Positions 10,821-23,137 are shown, counted from the stretch's first letter. The stretch: 64,000 bases of DNA from Amaurobius ferox (GCA_951213105.1 OX578137.1:61640736-61704735); one strand, 5' to 3'. Numbers and translations are program-made. Notes: generated from the letters alone by a model not told the origin.

Positions 10821-13016
10821 CCATCATCACGGGAGAACGGCTGAACCGAATTTGATGAAATTTTGTGGGTAGCCTAGAAATAGCCCCACTTAAAATTTAG
10901 TCTATGGTTGGAATTTCTACGACCAGTGATTCTCGAGATATTAGTAAAAAACGAAACTTTCGTTTGTCTCATCATCACGAGAGAACGGCTGAACCGAATT
11001 TAATGAAATTTTGTGGGTGGCCTTGAAATAGCCCCCCATAAATTTTGCCCAAGTTTCAAGTTTTTAAGACCAGGGGTTGTCGAGATATTAATGAAAAACG
11101 GAACTTTTTTTATAGGAGTTCTACTCTCCAACTCCGTGGTTTATCCAAACGGAAAGGATAAAAATCGTTTGTTTAAAGCGTCAAAGGGAATTAAAACTTT
11201 ATTTTTGAGTTTGATGCAGGATTTTTGCATTAAATAGTCACTATCTGAAAGCATGAATTGTTTAAAACATGAATTTAAATGGAAAAATCTACCTCCATGT
11301 TTTTACATGTATTAACCTCCATGTATTTCACAAGCTTTTACTCAACGATTAGAAGTATAAAGAAATTAAAATGGTTATTTAATTTCGCATTTTATGAGGA
11401 AGATTCTATCTTATATCATGTTGCTCGGCAAAGGAATGGAATTAAATGTGTTTGTTAATGATTATTATTATTTTTTCTATTTGTATAATAAATAAATGGA
11501 TGTAAAAATATATTTTATAAATGAACGGTTTGATTGTTCTTTTAATTATATATATTGCGGACTGCGTACATTACTTTTATTTATTTTAGCAAAGAGGTTT
11601 CAAGCTCATATATTGTGTTTAGCTAATAAACTCATAATAAATGAACGGTTTGATTGTTCTTTTAATTATATATATTGCGAACAGCGTACATCACACTTTT
11701 ATTTATTTTAGCAAAGAGGTTTCAAAGCTCATATATTATGTTTAGCTAATAAACTCATATATTGTGTTTACCCATTTAGCCGATTGTTGAAGCAGAAAAA
11801 GAGTAGAACGGATGTATGTATCTTCTAATACAATTTTAGTGTTTTCATTTAGTATATATACAGACGGGATATGGATATTTTATTCTTCAGATCTGCAAAT
11901 TTAGAGCTACGAATTTAGCGGAATATCTCTAAATAACTTGGTAACTTTTCTTAAACTTTACCAAATTAGAGGAAATATCTCCAAATTAATGAAAATGACC
12001 CAAATCAATGAAATTAAATTTGTTTTTTTAGAATAGAGTACTGAAATGATGTTTCTGTAGCATTTGTCGGTCAATCCATCCTTCCTACTTAGTAACGCAT
12101 TTAAGTAATTTTTTTAATATCACTAAATTGATAAAAATATTTGTAAATCCATAAAAATATCATGGAGACGAAAATGTCGCCAAACCTTCCATGGAGATCA
12201 CATTATTCAGACGACATGATTTCCATCAATTTATTTGAAGCAGATGATATCATGTCGCTTAGCAACGGATCCAATGTGTTATGTGTCATACGATTTTTAT
12301 TAAATCTAATAAAAATATGTATATAAAATAAATTTCATTGACATTGCATTTTTGACTGGATAATATCAATTACGGTCTTCAGGTTTAAACATCATTATTA
12401 TTGATATTTCGGGGGCAGTTGATTCAGGAATTATTGATATTTTCAAATTATTATGCCATTGTTTCATTATGACGAAAATTGTTGAAACTCATATATAGTA
12501 CGTTGTACAAGTAATCATCTACAAATGCACGGGTATATCTTCTAATCTACGAGAATATAAGTAGTACAGGTATATTGGCAAAATTTTTATATATATTGGC
12601 ATATATTGGAATCAATTACGACCTTCTGGTATTAAGATTACGGGGATTTTTGATACTTTCAATTTATTACGTCATCTTTTTTATTTTGGTAAATCTTTTT
12701 AAGACTCATATTACAATATGTTTAAGCTTCTACTAACACACTGGCATATTTTCTAATTTGCGACAATATAAGTAGTACGTGGTTGCATATATTGATTCAA
12801 TTCTTTTTTTTGTGTGTGAATTTGTTTACAAAAGGGGCCAGGATATTTTATTCTTCAGATTTGCCCGTGAAGATAATTTTGCATAGTGAGAACAGATATT
12901 CTTAAACTTCTCTTTATGAGCAATAAATTTAATATTTTATCAGAATTTGCACATGATTGCGAATTATAAGTTTTTTTATATTATATACTCCGTACGAAGG
13001 ACGGGTATGCTGCTAG
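10765..13016 (+). mobile_element. Non-autonomous Helitron
   Basis: It starts with TC (TCTATATAAATAAAATTG) and ends with CTAG. A short hairpin (CCGTAC GAA GGACGG, imperfect) lies about 10 bases upstream of that end. Insertion is between A and T, and removing 10765-13016 restores the satellite monomer reading aaaa/ttaat. These are the standard Helitron hallmarks. At 2252 bp it has no Rep/helicase frame, so it is non-autonomous. The 5' part has a (GTCT)n tract and a repeated ACGGCTGAACCGAATTT module (about 10837 and 10988). The last kilobase matches, inverted, the element at 63250-64000. Confidence 0.85.
11515..11760. repeat. 120-bp tandem duplication inside the Helitron
   Basis: The sequence starting atgaacggtttgattgttc at 11521 is repeated at 11641 with few differences, so the period is exactly 120 bp with two copies. 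The duplicated open frame at 11496-11711 is a consequence and not a gene. Confidence 0.85.
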
Positions 13017-14388
13017 TTAATAATAAAAATGCTTGTTATTCCACAATGATTCATTTTTAAAATTGGCTAAACATAAAACCAAATGCCCTCAAATTACATT
13101 AAATGTACATTGTAATAATTAATGTATTAATTATTAAAATTAATATTATAAATACTTGTTTTTTCACTATGATTCATTTTTAAAATTGGCTGATCGTAAA
13201 ATCAAATGCCCTCAAATTACATTTAATGCACACTGTAATAATTAATGTATTTATTATTAAAATTAATACTAAAAATACTTGTTTCTCCGCAAAGATTACT
13301 TTTTAAAATTGGCTAAACATAAAATCAAATGCCCTCAAATTGCATTTAATGTACACTTTAATAATTAATGTCTTTATTATTAAAATTAATATTAAAAATG
13401 CTTGTTTTCCCACAATGACTCATTTTTAAAATTGGCTAAACATATTTTTTTTTATATGGCAACTTATGTAAATTCCAATGTTTAAATACAATGAATTAAA
13501 TCATTGTCATCAAGACGAATTTTTTATATAGATATAAGATTTTGAAAGTGTAACAAGTGATTAAGGATACCAATTGCTTAGATTTTTGGTCATTATCAAA
13601 AGTTATTATCCACAGAATATAAAACAACTAGGATACTTCCGCTCACAATTTGATATACTCATTTATCCTAATGTGATTTCATAAAAATATCAAATGCATA
13701 GTTTATAATTCTGATTGATTCAACAAAATATGAGCCACTGTTTTGACCTCCATCACAAAACTTTCCCCTTTCATATACTATGCATTGTAGGTAAAGTAAA
13801 CATCTAAGTAGAATTTAGAAAAGGTAGGAGGATAATGGAGATTTTGCCAGGCAAGAACCAGATATGGTTATATTGACTAAGGAGACTTTCATAGAACTTT
13901 CTAAGAAAAATAGAATTATGTTGTTGTTAAATGCTAGGAAAACCACAGGATTCTTGAGACATAAAGATATGTGGAGCCATGTGCATCTACAGTGCATCTG
14001 ACAGCTGCTGGAGTGTGCGTGGTGGAGAATCCATAGAGCGAACAACCTGATCGAAGTGGTTTTCTGATATTTATTGGCAAGATAAAATGACAAAATATTA
14101 CTATATTTGAAACCCCCATGTATTAAAGCTCAGAATTAGCTCAAGCCATTTCTGATATTTTTTTTAAAGAAAATTGAATTATATTTAAGTTTCTGATATA
14201 AAAATATACGCCTTATCTAACATGATAGGAAGTACACATTTGATGGGAAGATCACAACTTGTCAACCACAGAAAAAAACAGCCCTAGCTTCGACCCTCCC
14301 AAATTTAGTATCACTAGCCACTTGACAACAAAAAAGCAATTTTACATTAGAAGAGTTAACAATCAATAGCAAGTTGAACAGAACTTAC

Positions 14389-14505
14389 ACTTTGCAGGAA
14401 GTTTATAACCGCCAGTGATTTTTGCTTCTCCTGTAAGGCAGCTGTTTAAAGTAACACATTCAGCTAAAAGATTTGACCCAGCAGCTCTGTGAATAGCTTC
14501 ATCCA
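14389..14505 (-). CDS. Macrodomain protein copy A, exon 4
   Basis: Acceptor TTCTTAG, then TG GAT GAA GCT ATT CAC. With the final G of exon 3 the first codon is GTG (Val), giving the [10 protein letters not shown] motif. The exon continues through [20 protein letters not shown] to LPAK and ends with one base (T) before GTAAGT. In MacroD proteins the Asp of this GVD and the His of AIH line the distal ribose, and both are present. Length is 117 bp, identical to copy B. Phase joins on both sides are exact. Confidence 0.92.
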
Positions 14506-14869
14506 CTAAGAAGTAAAGTAAAAATAATAAATAAATAAAACAAATGTTTAATTAGAAAAGCAATTACCACACAATGTAATAATAATTTTCTCAAATGGAT
14601 TGATTTGGATTGCTAAATCATTTTCATGTTTCTATTTTTAGGACATTTTGAAAGATTAAGGAAAACTTCAAAGGAGCTTGCTGACTTTAGATAAGACTTA
14701 TTTAGCAGTTGAATCAAACTTAACGTAGTCTAAACATAACAATGTTTAATTTGTTTCTGAATTATTCCTCTCTGAAAAGCAGTCAAGAATTATTTTCAAG
14801 TTTTTTTGCAACTTTAAAGCACTTTCAAGGATCAACTTAATTTTTTGAGAAAGAGTTTTTATTAATTGA

Positions 14870-15070
14870 CAATGATTGGAGTCATCTCTTGCGTCACTCT
14901 TTGCTACAAAAGACATTCCCGATTTTACCTTCGGACCCGAAGAATTCTTTTGGTCCAACGAAAAATGCGGGAGATCAGTTAACTCGTGGTTCCAAGCAAG
15001 GTACTTTAAACATAAGGTAGGTCAGAGAAGGGAGGTTGCTTCTCGACCGGGAGAGAAACTTGAAGCGTGA
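14870..15070 (+). repeat. SINE-like repeat, copy 1
   Basis: The segment with gcgtcactctttgct, GAAGAATTCTTTTGG and a GGGAGATCAGTTAACTC stretch is repeated in diverged form at about 17500-17650, 60180-60320 and 60815-60960. Better-kept copies end in GTTCGAACC, which resembles an RNA polymerase III B box, so a tRNA-derived SINE origin is plausible. This copy has lost the B box match. Confidence 0.5.
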
Positions 15071-15828
15071 CGTCACTGACTTACAAGTCAAGAAGAGGGG
15101 ACATAGAGATACGTGTATAAAGTTCGCGTTTATCATTCGAAAAGGAGATAAGATCATTCGTAATAAAATTTTAGAAGAATGAAATTAAATTATTCTACTC
15201 ATAAATGTATAGGGCTATCATTAAAATATTATTATACATATATTATTTATAATAAAAGCTGAACTATATCGTGAAAAGTGTAGTAAATATAAAAATTACA
15301 TTTCAAGTGTTTTAATACAGATATGATGATATGAATAAATATTTTAAAAAAAATCAGCGGATTTTTAAAAATATAGTATCCATTATCTTAAACATTGATA
15401 ATACTTTCTACATGTAATATAAATATGTATTTCAAAAATATCTAATTGCGTAAAAAATCCCACATACATATAACATATATTGATGGTTATGAAATATCAT
15501 CAATCTAGTAGTTACATAACTATATATTATATTAAGAAGCGTAAATCGGATCTTGGAAAAAGGGGGGAGTTGACGGTCGAATGGATGGTCAATGGCAGTA
15601 GATTTATTTTATTTACCCAACAAAAAGACGATGCATTTTGTGAGCTAGTAGAGTATTATGACTCTTGGTTAAGCCACTGGATCTATCAATTTCACAAAGA
15701 TATTTTAAGCATGCAAAATTGATGTTATTAAACTTTATAGCGTTTTAAATATATAAACTATGTACAGTTTCAAAATTTTAAAGCAATGTTCACGTGGATC
15801 ATAAATAATAAATCAATACATACCATTT

Positions 15829-16107
15829 TTATGCCATGATACAGCTTTTACACCATTTAGAAGCTTTTCTTTGCTTTTTTCTCTCTACTAATTGTGGCAT
15901 GAAAGTCTTATTTAAGTGTTTAATGCGAATGAATGTTCTGGTTCGTGAAAACAAAGTTATGGCTTTTAGTGGTATAGAAGGTGAAATGTTTGCTAACTTT
16001 GACTGCAAGTTCTTAATGACGCATTTCTCTTTTGATATATATGCGCCATGCATTTCTAAGAAAGTATACTCCCACTTTTTTATTTCTTCTGAAAAATGTG
16101 CTTCTGG
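15829..16107 (-). pseudogene. THAP-type transposase relic, downstream exon-like part
   Basis: The frame opens after a CTAAAAG acceptor-like site (CCA GAA GCA CAT) and runs 92 codons to a TAA at 15829-15831. It reads HFSEEIKKWEYTFLEM, then PSIPLKAITLFSRTRTFIRI, then KHLNK and VERKKQRKASKWCKS. A FSRTRTFIRIKHLN-like basic helix is familiar from proteins with a THAP domain followed by a helical region, including P-element-like transposases. It lies about 540 bp downstream of the THAP remnant on the same strand, so the two were probably one gene. Block B has no counterpart. Confidence 0.5.
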
Positions 16108-16644
16108 CTTTTAGTTGTATTGTAAATAAATTTTTTATGCATTATATTTCAACTTTGATGATTTTAGTTTTGTATTTAAGCTTTTTACATATCAAAACGA
16201 AATGTCCCATAACTTCAGATGATGTGAATATAATGTCAATATTATGATTACTAAAGAATTGCGTTTTATGATTATGTATATTAATAACAAAGTAAAATGC
16301 TTAAGGTATTTAAAATTAACTTTACATACATTTTGCAATAAACTAAACTGTGTAAATTAGCTTACAAAATGCTAATATCTCCCTCCCCCTCCAAAAAAAG
16401 AAAGAAAATTCCATAATTGCTAGTATCAGAAATATAAATTATTTTTATATATTTTAGATACTGCATATGAAGTCGTTTTTATTTTATTAATTTTTTGATT
16501 ACTTAGAGGACCACCTATTTTACATATCAATGAAACATGTCAATCATAAGTATTTTTTATACTGCTATATTAAAAACATTATTTTTAACTACGGTATTAA
16601 TGGTATGTGAGATTTTTGTGCCGTTGGCTTCTTGTTTTAATCGT

Positions 16645-16863
16645 TTAACCTGCTTCAAATTCAAAATTGACTCGAAAATCTTCATCACAAAAGTGACTCG
16701 AACAGACAGTTGCGTTAGCAATGTTTATTTTATCCTCTCTTATGCACTTCACGATCCATAATTTTTGGAGTGTAGGATCTTTTGGAAATCTATGAAAACT
16801 GATAGATCCCATTGACTTTTTATAATAATTTGAACACAAAGCAACCGAGCATCAACCAGGCAT
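16645..16863 (-). pseudogene. THAP zinc-finger domain relic
   Basis: Starting from ATG at 16863-16861 the frame reads MPG, TGA, then CSVALCSNYYKKS, SISFHRFPKDPTLQKLWIVK, IANATVCSSHFCDEDF. This is a C2CH THAP domain: CxxxxC, FHRFPKDP, the invariant Trp of KLWIVKC, and CSSHF. The fourth codon is a stop (TGA, probably from CGA). Near 16648 a one-base shift would be needed to continue into RLKQEANGTKI, so it is broken. THAP domains bind DNA and are found in P-like and other transposases and in domesticated host proteins. It is absent from block B, which favours a mobile origin. Confidence 0.8.
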
Positions 16864-16999
16864 TTTTGTGCTTACCAAAATTATATTTTATATACGTGAA
16901 AATACTAATATATATACATCTATAATACACAAATTTACACTTAAACTTCACTTATACGATAGAATTACAAATTATATTAAAAGAACGACTGACACAGTC

Positions 17000-17660
17000 T
17001 ATGTTTCCCATAGAAAGGAATGCTAGTTGGAGAAACTGGCACTTCTCCTTCTAACCCAGTGACGTCACGAACGGCGATAACGTCCGCCTTCTAGAATACT
17101 GTCAACGGCGGCATTCTGGTCTTTTGATCTCTGACCCTCCCTGGTTCCTAGTTCGAACCTACCCCTCACGAACGGGGAACAGCAGCCCCCGCAATGATGG
17201 CCACGGATAAAAATCAAGCATACAACCTTCTTTTCTTTCCTATGAACGTCGGCGATCTCAACGCTTCACGCATCTCTCACCAGATGGCAGCACCACAATG
17301 ACGCACACTTCCATTCCTTTGGATGACTACGATTGACGACATGCAGCCTCATGCTTGTAGCCATATGTTTCACCGACAGTTTAACTCCCGACTAAAATTT
17401 CCCGGGGAAGCAGCGAGGTTTTTTCGTGTAGCTCCCTTCCTTACCGAATATCGATTGACCTCTCTCCAGGGGAAGTAGTGAGTGGAAGGGACAGCTCTGG
17501 CGTCACTCCCTGCTACGAAAGACATCGCCGATTATACTTTCGAGTCTGAAGAATTCTTTTGGACTAACAGTATAGCATGGGATCAGTAAGCTCTTGATTT
17601 CGAGTTCAAACCTATTTCCTTCCAAAGGGGATTAGAAGTCCCTCCCCATTAAGTGAGGCT
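17000..17660 (+). repeat. SINE-like composite repeat, copy 2
   Basis: Two related modules lie here. One runs through GTTCGAACCTACCCCTCACG (17152-17171) and gaacgtcggcgatctcaacg to atggcagcaccac. The other carries GAAGAATTCTTTTGG and a degenerate GAGTTCAAACCTA B-box-like word (17600-17613). The same pair in the same order is found at 60170-60960 in block B, so the composite pre-dates the duplication or inserted with the same preference. It is CG-richer than surrounding introns. Function is unlikely. A tRNA-derived SINE is the best guess. Confidence 0.5.
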
Positions 17661-20600
17661 TTTGTGGAGCACTTTCTAAGAAAAGTTTCATATATACGTA
17701 ACATGATAGAAAATTTAGAAAACCAAGCACGTGTATCCTGTTAATATCATTGCGATTAAAATATTGACCTATGACTTGACTCCTTGCATTTCAATGGTCA
17801 AAATTATGAGCCCATTACAGTCATACATTAGTCCCTATTCTAGAAAGAATTGATATACAGAAGGTTTGAATACAGTTATTAAAATTTTATAACTTTAAGA
17901 AATCCCTTATAAATATATTATTAGCTAATCTTTACAGTTTAGTTAGAATTTTTTCTTTGCAATCAATTCAAGTGTTTAAGATCAGGCATGACTTGAAATA
18001 TAAATAGCTTTTATCAGTGATCACCTAATGACTGATGTAAAAGTTAGTACAAAATAATAAAATTCAAGTACTTCTAGAGTGTTTTGTAGAATATCAAGCA
18101 GTTTTAAGGATATTTTTCAAGAACCTTGACAATTCAAATGAAAATCAAGCATTTTCCAATGATTGAGAGAACTTAGTTTACTAAAGCCATTAATAAAGAT
18201 TGTTCCATGTAATAATGTTATTATAGTTTTGATGGTAAAACATTACACAGCACTAATTTGATTATAAAAATATCTCATTTGATGATTGGAAGGTAAGATG
18301 GATAAAGAGTAGCGTTACAGTAGAATTTCAATTATCCGAGAGTCACATTATCTGATGTAATAAAAAATTCATTTGTGTTTTAATAATTAGCAAAACAATA
18401 TGCATATAAAATGTAGAAATACGTTTTCATCCAACTACATATTATAAGGAAAATACTAGAAAATAAAAATGACTAAATTGTGAGCACACAGATTTTTGAA
18501 ATTCTCCACTTGACGACATGCTTGCAACTTTTTACCGATACACATTAGGGCAAACTTTCAGAACACAATTAGTTCACTACTTACTCTTGACACAAGAGCA
18601 CCATGTAAAATATTTTTAAGTTATAGTGTAAATTTCCAATCAGTTTGTGTTTTCGTCTTGTAATAGATGAATACTCGGATATTTTAATATCTTTTATATC
18701 CTTATTCACGTCTGCACATAAGAGCGTTTTTATTATAAAAACTTGAAATAAGTATAAAAAAGGGGGTGGGGGAGCATCCGTGAAGTTGGTAATGAAGTAA
18801 CGTTGGTGAATAAATTGTGTGTGATATTTGAAAAAAAAAATTGATTGAGTTTTCCAGATTTTCTGATAGTACAAGTGGCACGTCTAGATAAAAAAACTAT
18901 GAAGACGACAATGTATGATGATTTAGACAGAGTGATTCTATAATAGTTTAATCACCTGAGAGTTGATGAAAAAATTCTATTTTTTCTTTCAAAGATTATA
19001 TAGGATTTTTTATCTGGCTCTTTCTATCCCCTACCGCTCCAGATAATCAAACGTCTACTATAGTTACATTTCAATAACTAACTCTAATTATTGATAAAAA
19101 AATATGTAGTAATTGAAATAGCATATTATTTTTTTATTTATATTCAAGTAGTAATTATTGAAAAATGCATTATCGTGCATATAAAATTAAAGTTTAATAG
19201 CATAAAATATATTACATTACTTAATTCTTAACCAAAATTACTCTCAAAACTAATTTCACCAAATAAATTTTATAGAGAAATGTCGTATATGTACAGCACA
19301 CACAGTAAAAAATATGCCAACTGGCTTCAAAGACTTTAAACAGCCTCCTACTTTAGGACAAGTAGGAAGTGCACTTTCATGTATTCAAGAAAGTTTAGCA
19401 ACTGTAGTAGAATAGCACACATGCTTGAAGGTAGAGGGAAAGTTGTCATCACCATGAGGAAAATTGGAAAGAGGTAAAACCAAGGAGACAGGAAATGAAA
19501 GGTAGGATACTACGAATGAACAGTAAAACACCACGAAGGAAAGAAAAAGTAGTAGAAAATAAGGAATGAACTTAAAGAAATCAAGGCAGTATGTGAGCGG
19601 ATAACGAAGTGATTTGAAAAACTAATTAGTGAGTAAACCTGCTAAATTGCTAAGGAAAGACCATGAAAATCCTCGTGTTCTTCCATTAAGTTATTTCTTA
19701 TTTGCTTAATAAAATTATTGCCAATTGTTAATTATCCAATTAATAGGAGTAGTTCTTTAATTAGCTTAATCATTTCAGTGTCAAAACATAAGATAGTTAC
19801 ATGTCTGTTTCGACATTATTTAGATTGATAATTAAATTTCAGAACAATAATTAACAAGACAGGATCAACAAACTAAACAATGCGAAATCCAATAAATTTA
19901 TATAATCAGATGTCATATATTAAAAATAGAAAAATATCAAACCTAGCTAACTAACTGAACAGTGCAAACCTCAATGTGAAAAAATAAAAATACATAACAA
20001 TATTTCCAACCCACAGGAATTATGAGGTAATTTGAAAAGAATTGAGACGAAACGACAGGAAAATGTTTTGATATGTCCAAAACCTGCAAGTCAGAAAATC
20101 TTAAATTTTAGCTAGTAAACTCATTGTAGTTCCTTAAAAATATTAGTCTGTCAGATATATTACAGATTTTATTTATTTCTAGACGAGTCCTATATAATAA
20201 AGTGCTACTTATAATTATTTAGGTTAATTGAATAAATCTTTTAGGATTTTAACTTGACAATTTTCAAAATCCTAGACAAGTCAGGAAATTTTGTTATGCT
20301 GGTTGGGTAGCATGGAAACTGTACATCTGATGAACTAGGAAATGGATTCGTACTCCAAATGCAACAACTAGAATTAGTATGCCAGTTTTGTCTTTATAAC
20401 ATCTTCAGCATCAAATTGTCAATAACTGTACACAGAGACAGAAAAATTGTTATAATTTGCAATTTTGTGGATTTGACTGACTTCACCTGTCGCAGCAGAG
20501 GTTTACAAAACTGATATATATAGCTAGTCATCTTGCTGCTAGTTCAGTTATTGGTAAGCCCGTGCTCCAGTGCTGAAAAATTTGTCAAAATGGTTCCCCA

Positions 20601-20713
20601 ATGCTGGTGGAATACTGAAAGCCTAATTTCTAACTTTGTGAATACCCCTATTTGCAGATTCTGTTACGATAAAAAAGCTATTTTAGTTTCAATATCAAAC
20701 ACGTTGAACTCAC

Positions 20714-20833
20714 CTCCTCCACTACCCGTTAATAAATGATTGGTAGAATTTACTATAGCATCTATTTCAAGTACTGTAATATCACCAAAAAATATGGATA
20801 CCTTTTCATTTAAATCAGCATTCATTGAATACT
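20714..20833 (-). CDS. Macrodomain protein copy A, exon 3
   Basis: Acceptor CTTGCAG, then AG TAT TCA ATG AAT. With the last G of exon 2 this makes Glu. The exon reads EYSMNADLNEKVSIFFGDIT, then VLEIDAIVNSTN and HLLTGSGG, ending with G before GTGAGT. This is the start of the macrodomain: the GDIT-x2-EIDAIVN strand-turn and the glycine-rich loop that binds ADP-ribose. VNSTN replaces the usual VNAAN (both Asn kept) and GSGG replaces GGGG. Length 120 bp, phase 2 in and 1 out, consistent with exons 2 and 4. The copy B counterpart lies outside the window. Confidence 0.92.
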
Positions 20834-22989
20834 CTGCAAGACAAATTAATAATTATTAAAAAGGTTGAATTGATACCAATTTCAAAATCTGCTTTTAATA
20901 TTAATGTATTAATACAGCGATTGATCAAATGAAAACTTTTGAAATGAATTTTATTTTAATACCAAGTACTTACTCATAATCAAGCTGGGTTTAACACAAC
21001 ATCGAGCCTTAAAAATAGTTCAATAGTAACATTTTACTCACTCATAATCAAGCAGGGTATTTCCAGTATTCAGTTGGATTATTTTAATTTACTAAAGGGC
21101 TCAGTCCCTATCATTGGCGTTCACCAATCCCTGGAGCTCGTTTAGTAAGCTCCGTCATCCCACCTACTATTCAGGTATAATATGCTAGTTGAGGTTCTTC
21201 CCCTTGTTTACGAACACTCAACAACCACTGAGGCTCACTTTCCAATCCCTTTCCCCTCGAACCATGTTCGAATCTTCATCGCTGCACATGTCCGTGCTTG
21301 TCATTATCAATACCACAACATTTAGCTGTTGGAGATACTTGATTAGTGAATCTATGTAGCGTTTTACTGAATTATTATGGTGAATGGAATTACCACAGTA
21401 TGCACTTTTTAAATTTCTCTATTTTCATTTCTAGAAGCTTCAATTGCTAAGGTGATTTATAAAGTTTTTTCAAAAGTAAGATCTTATTGTTTTAAGATTT
21501 TTTCTCTAATTTCTGCATCTTGAAGTCTACGAATAAACTGAAATTGTAACATTAAATTTATGACATTTAATTGACATTCAATTGTTGTTGTTGTTGTTGA
21601 GACCCAGACCGTCCGACCTACCAGAAAGGTGTAAGGTAACTGTTTGGACGGCCGGGAAGTGCCACCCAATTTAGATCGGAACCCAGTGGGGGAGGTATCC
21701 ACAGGGGGAGGTATGATCGTACCCTCCTTCCCCTACCACCAACCTCTCGGAAGGACTTACGGACCCACATGTTTAACATGATCGTACTCCGCATGGACAC
21801 AGCGGCAGTTGTGGCAGCGTGCAAATCCAGCGCGCAAACCATCGGGCTACCGCGCCCGAAATGTGCCACACAGCTTTTAAATTCAACTCTTTTAGAAAAC
21901 CCTCCTAAAGATGTAACATAGCTGGATATAGATTCGCCTGTTTTCTGGATAAAAATTCATGTTATTGGGTCTGGGAAATAAATTTTCATGAAGTGTAAGC
22001 ATTAAATCTTCATAAGATTTCATCTCTGGTAACTCTGAAATAGTTAAACTTGATAAAAGTTTATTGTGTTTAGACCTGAGGAAATTTATTAGAATGGCAA
22101 CTTTTCTTCTTTAATTTCATTACTGGTGCCGACAAGTCCTTTAATTCTGAAAAAGTTCCCCAATTATTGAGTATACAACTTAAAGTTTCCGTAGTTTTAT
22201 CGAATGATTCAAATTTGAGTATTGCTGGGACTGCAGTGCATTTTTAACGTGTTTCATTTCTGTAATAGTTTGCGTTCCTTCGATAAGTTGTAAAATAAAT
22301 TAAATGTTTTTGTTAACTCATTTACTTCGATTCTTTTTCTTCACTCCTCACCAAATTGTTATATCTGGAAAGATTAAAGATGAGTCTATTACAATGCATG
22401 TATATCTATTTCATTGCTATTTACATGGTACCTAATTTATAATATTCTAAAAGCATCTATGCTTTCATTTATCTGGATAACAACTGGCCGTTTGAATGGT
22501 CAAACACACATGCAGTTCCTCTGATTTATGAGTTACGATTGCTGGAATGACACGAAACACAGTAATGTTTTATCTTATCTCGTGTTCAACCGCATTCCCC
22601 GTCCAAGAGCATCACCCCTCATAACACATCTTGGCTTAAGACTTGATATACCTGTCATTTCCCTCTGATTATTACACGCTAAGCTACAGTCTTTCAAAAT
22701 CTTACCATTTTCCGTCACACCAGATCCACCAACATGGTCCCAACACCATATGCGGACAAAAATGTATTTTACATCAAAAAGCTGGAAAAATCTATTTTAA
22801 TGTTTGATTATAAAGCTAGTATATAATATAATGTATAAATTTGGGGATTGACAACATTCTTACAGTAATCTTAAAATTATTATTAATATCTTAAAAATAC
22901 TAATTTATCACTAACTATGTATATACATTGCAATATAAAGCACCACTTATTGGACACATTAAACATAAAAATTTTAAAGTACATCTTAC
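20834..22989 (-). other. Intron 2 of macrodomain copy A
   Basis: About 2.2 kb. It contains the word actcataatcaagc at about 20972 and again at 21040, a stretch with a GTTCGAATC B-box-like word near 21267, and the SINE at 21587-21862. The rest (21870-22989) is AT-rich with nothing recognisable. Confidence 0.7.
21587..21862 (-). repeat. tRNA-derived SINE with (CAA)n tail
   Basis: On the minus strand the element begins with TCGGGCGCGGTAGCCCGATG, which resembles a tRNA D-arm / A box, continues about 270 bp, and ends GGTCTGGGTCTCAACAAC with a (CAA)n tract. Tail fragments of the same family occur at 46930-46970 and, as a palindrome, at 53975-54096. Head plus simple-repeat tail indicates a retroposed SINE. 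I could not identify clean target duplications. Confidence 0.65.
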
Positions 22990-23137
22990 CAGATGTCTGA
23001 AGAGAAGGAACAACGGGAATACAGTGTCCATGGAACTTTCTAGAATACAGTGACCAAGGAAGTATATTTTCCAGAGTTACATATTTTGATTTACAAGCAT
23101 ATTCTGACCTTTTCTCTTCTAGACGTGAATTCAATAA
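22990..23137 (-). CDS. Macrodomain protein copy A, exon 2
   Basis: The frame reads LLNSRLEEKRSEYACKSKYV, then TLENILPWSLYSRKF, ending QTS plus one G before a GTAAGA donor, and joins exon 3 in phase. The LEEKR-x-EY...LENILPW segment matches the conserved helical stretch just N-terminal to the macrodomain in MacroD proteins. The start at 23137 (acceptor GCTAAG) fits the phase-0 donor of the proposed exon 1. An alternative acceptor five bases upstream (GAAG, start 23142) would add Ala-Lys but needs a phase-1 upstream exon. The body of the exon is secure and the 5' border less so. Confidence 0.8.

Larger units (their letters stand above)
10590..13445. repeat. Satellite of 122-123 bp monomers, interrupted by a Helitron
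   Basis: The word CCCTCAAATTACATTTAAT recurs with starts near 10589, 10711, 13086, 13209 and 13332, giving a period of 122-123 bp. Two monomers lie left of the Helitron and three right of it. Copy B has a single monomer at about 55585-55705. The array either expanded in A after duplication or contracted in B. Confidence 0.85.
8780..14388 (-). other. Intron 4 of macrodomain copy A
   Basis: A 5.6 kb intron that is largely mobile and repeated DNA: the repeat insertion at 9390-10440, a 122-bp satellite split by a Helitron (10590-13445), then unique AT-rich sequence to 14388. The copy B intron 4 lacks the first insertion and the Helitron and keeps only one satellite monomer. Confidence 0.75.
1018..18615. 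repeat. Segmental duplication, block A
   Basis: This block aligns by eye, in the same orientation and order, with 41800-63249. Shared landmarks are the 3' flank (1081-3700 with 41866-44280), the last three macrodomain exons, the introns between them and intronic sequence up to about 18615. Non-coding divergence is substantial, with many indels, so the duplication is old. The offset varies from about 40.8 to 46 kb because each block took its own insertions. The true right end cannot be placed because block B runs off the window. Confidence 0.85.
14506..20713 (-). other. Intron 3 of macrodomain copy A
   Basis: A 6.2 kb intron. It contains SINE-like repeats (about 14870-15070 and 17000-17660) and a THAP-domain relic between them (15829-16863). 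From 17690 to 18615 it aligns with 61010-63249 of block B. From 18616 to 20713 I see only AT-rich sequence with no recognisable element. Confidence 0.7.

Noticed and set aside
21780..21862. A tRNA gene at the head of the SINE
   Set aside because: Only the D-arm-like portion is tRNA-like and it continues into SINE body and tail.
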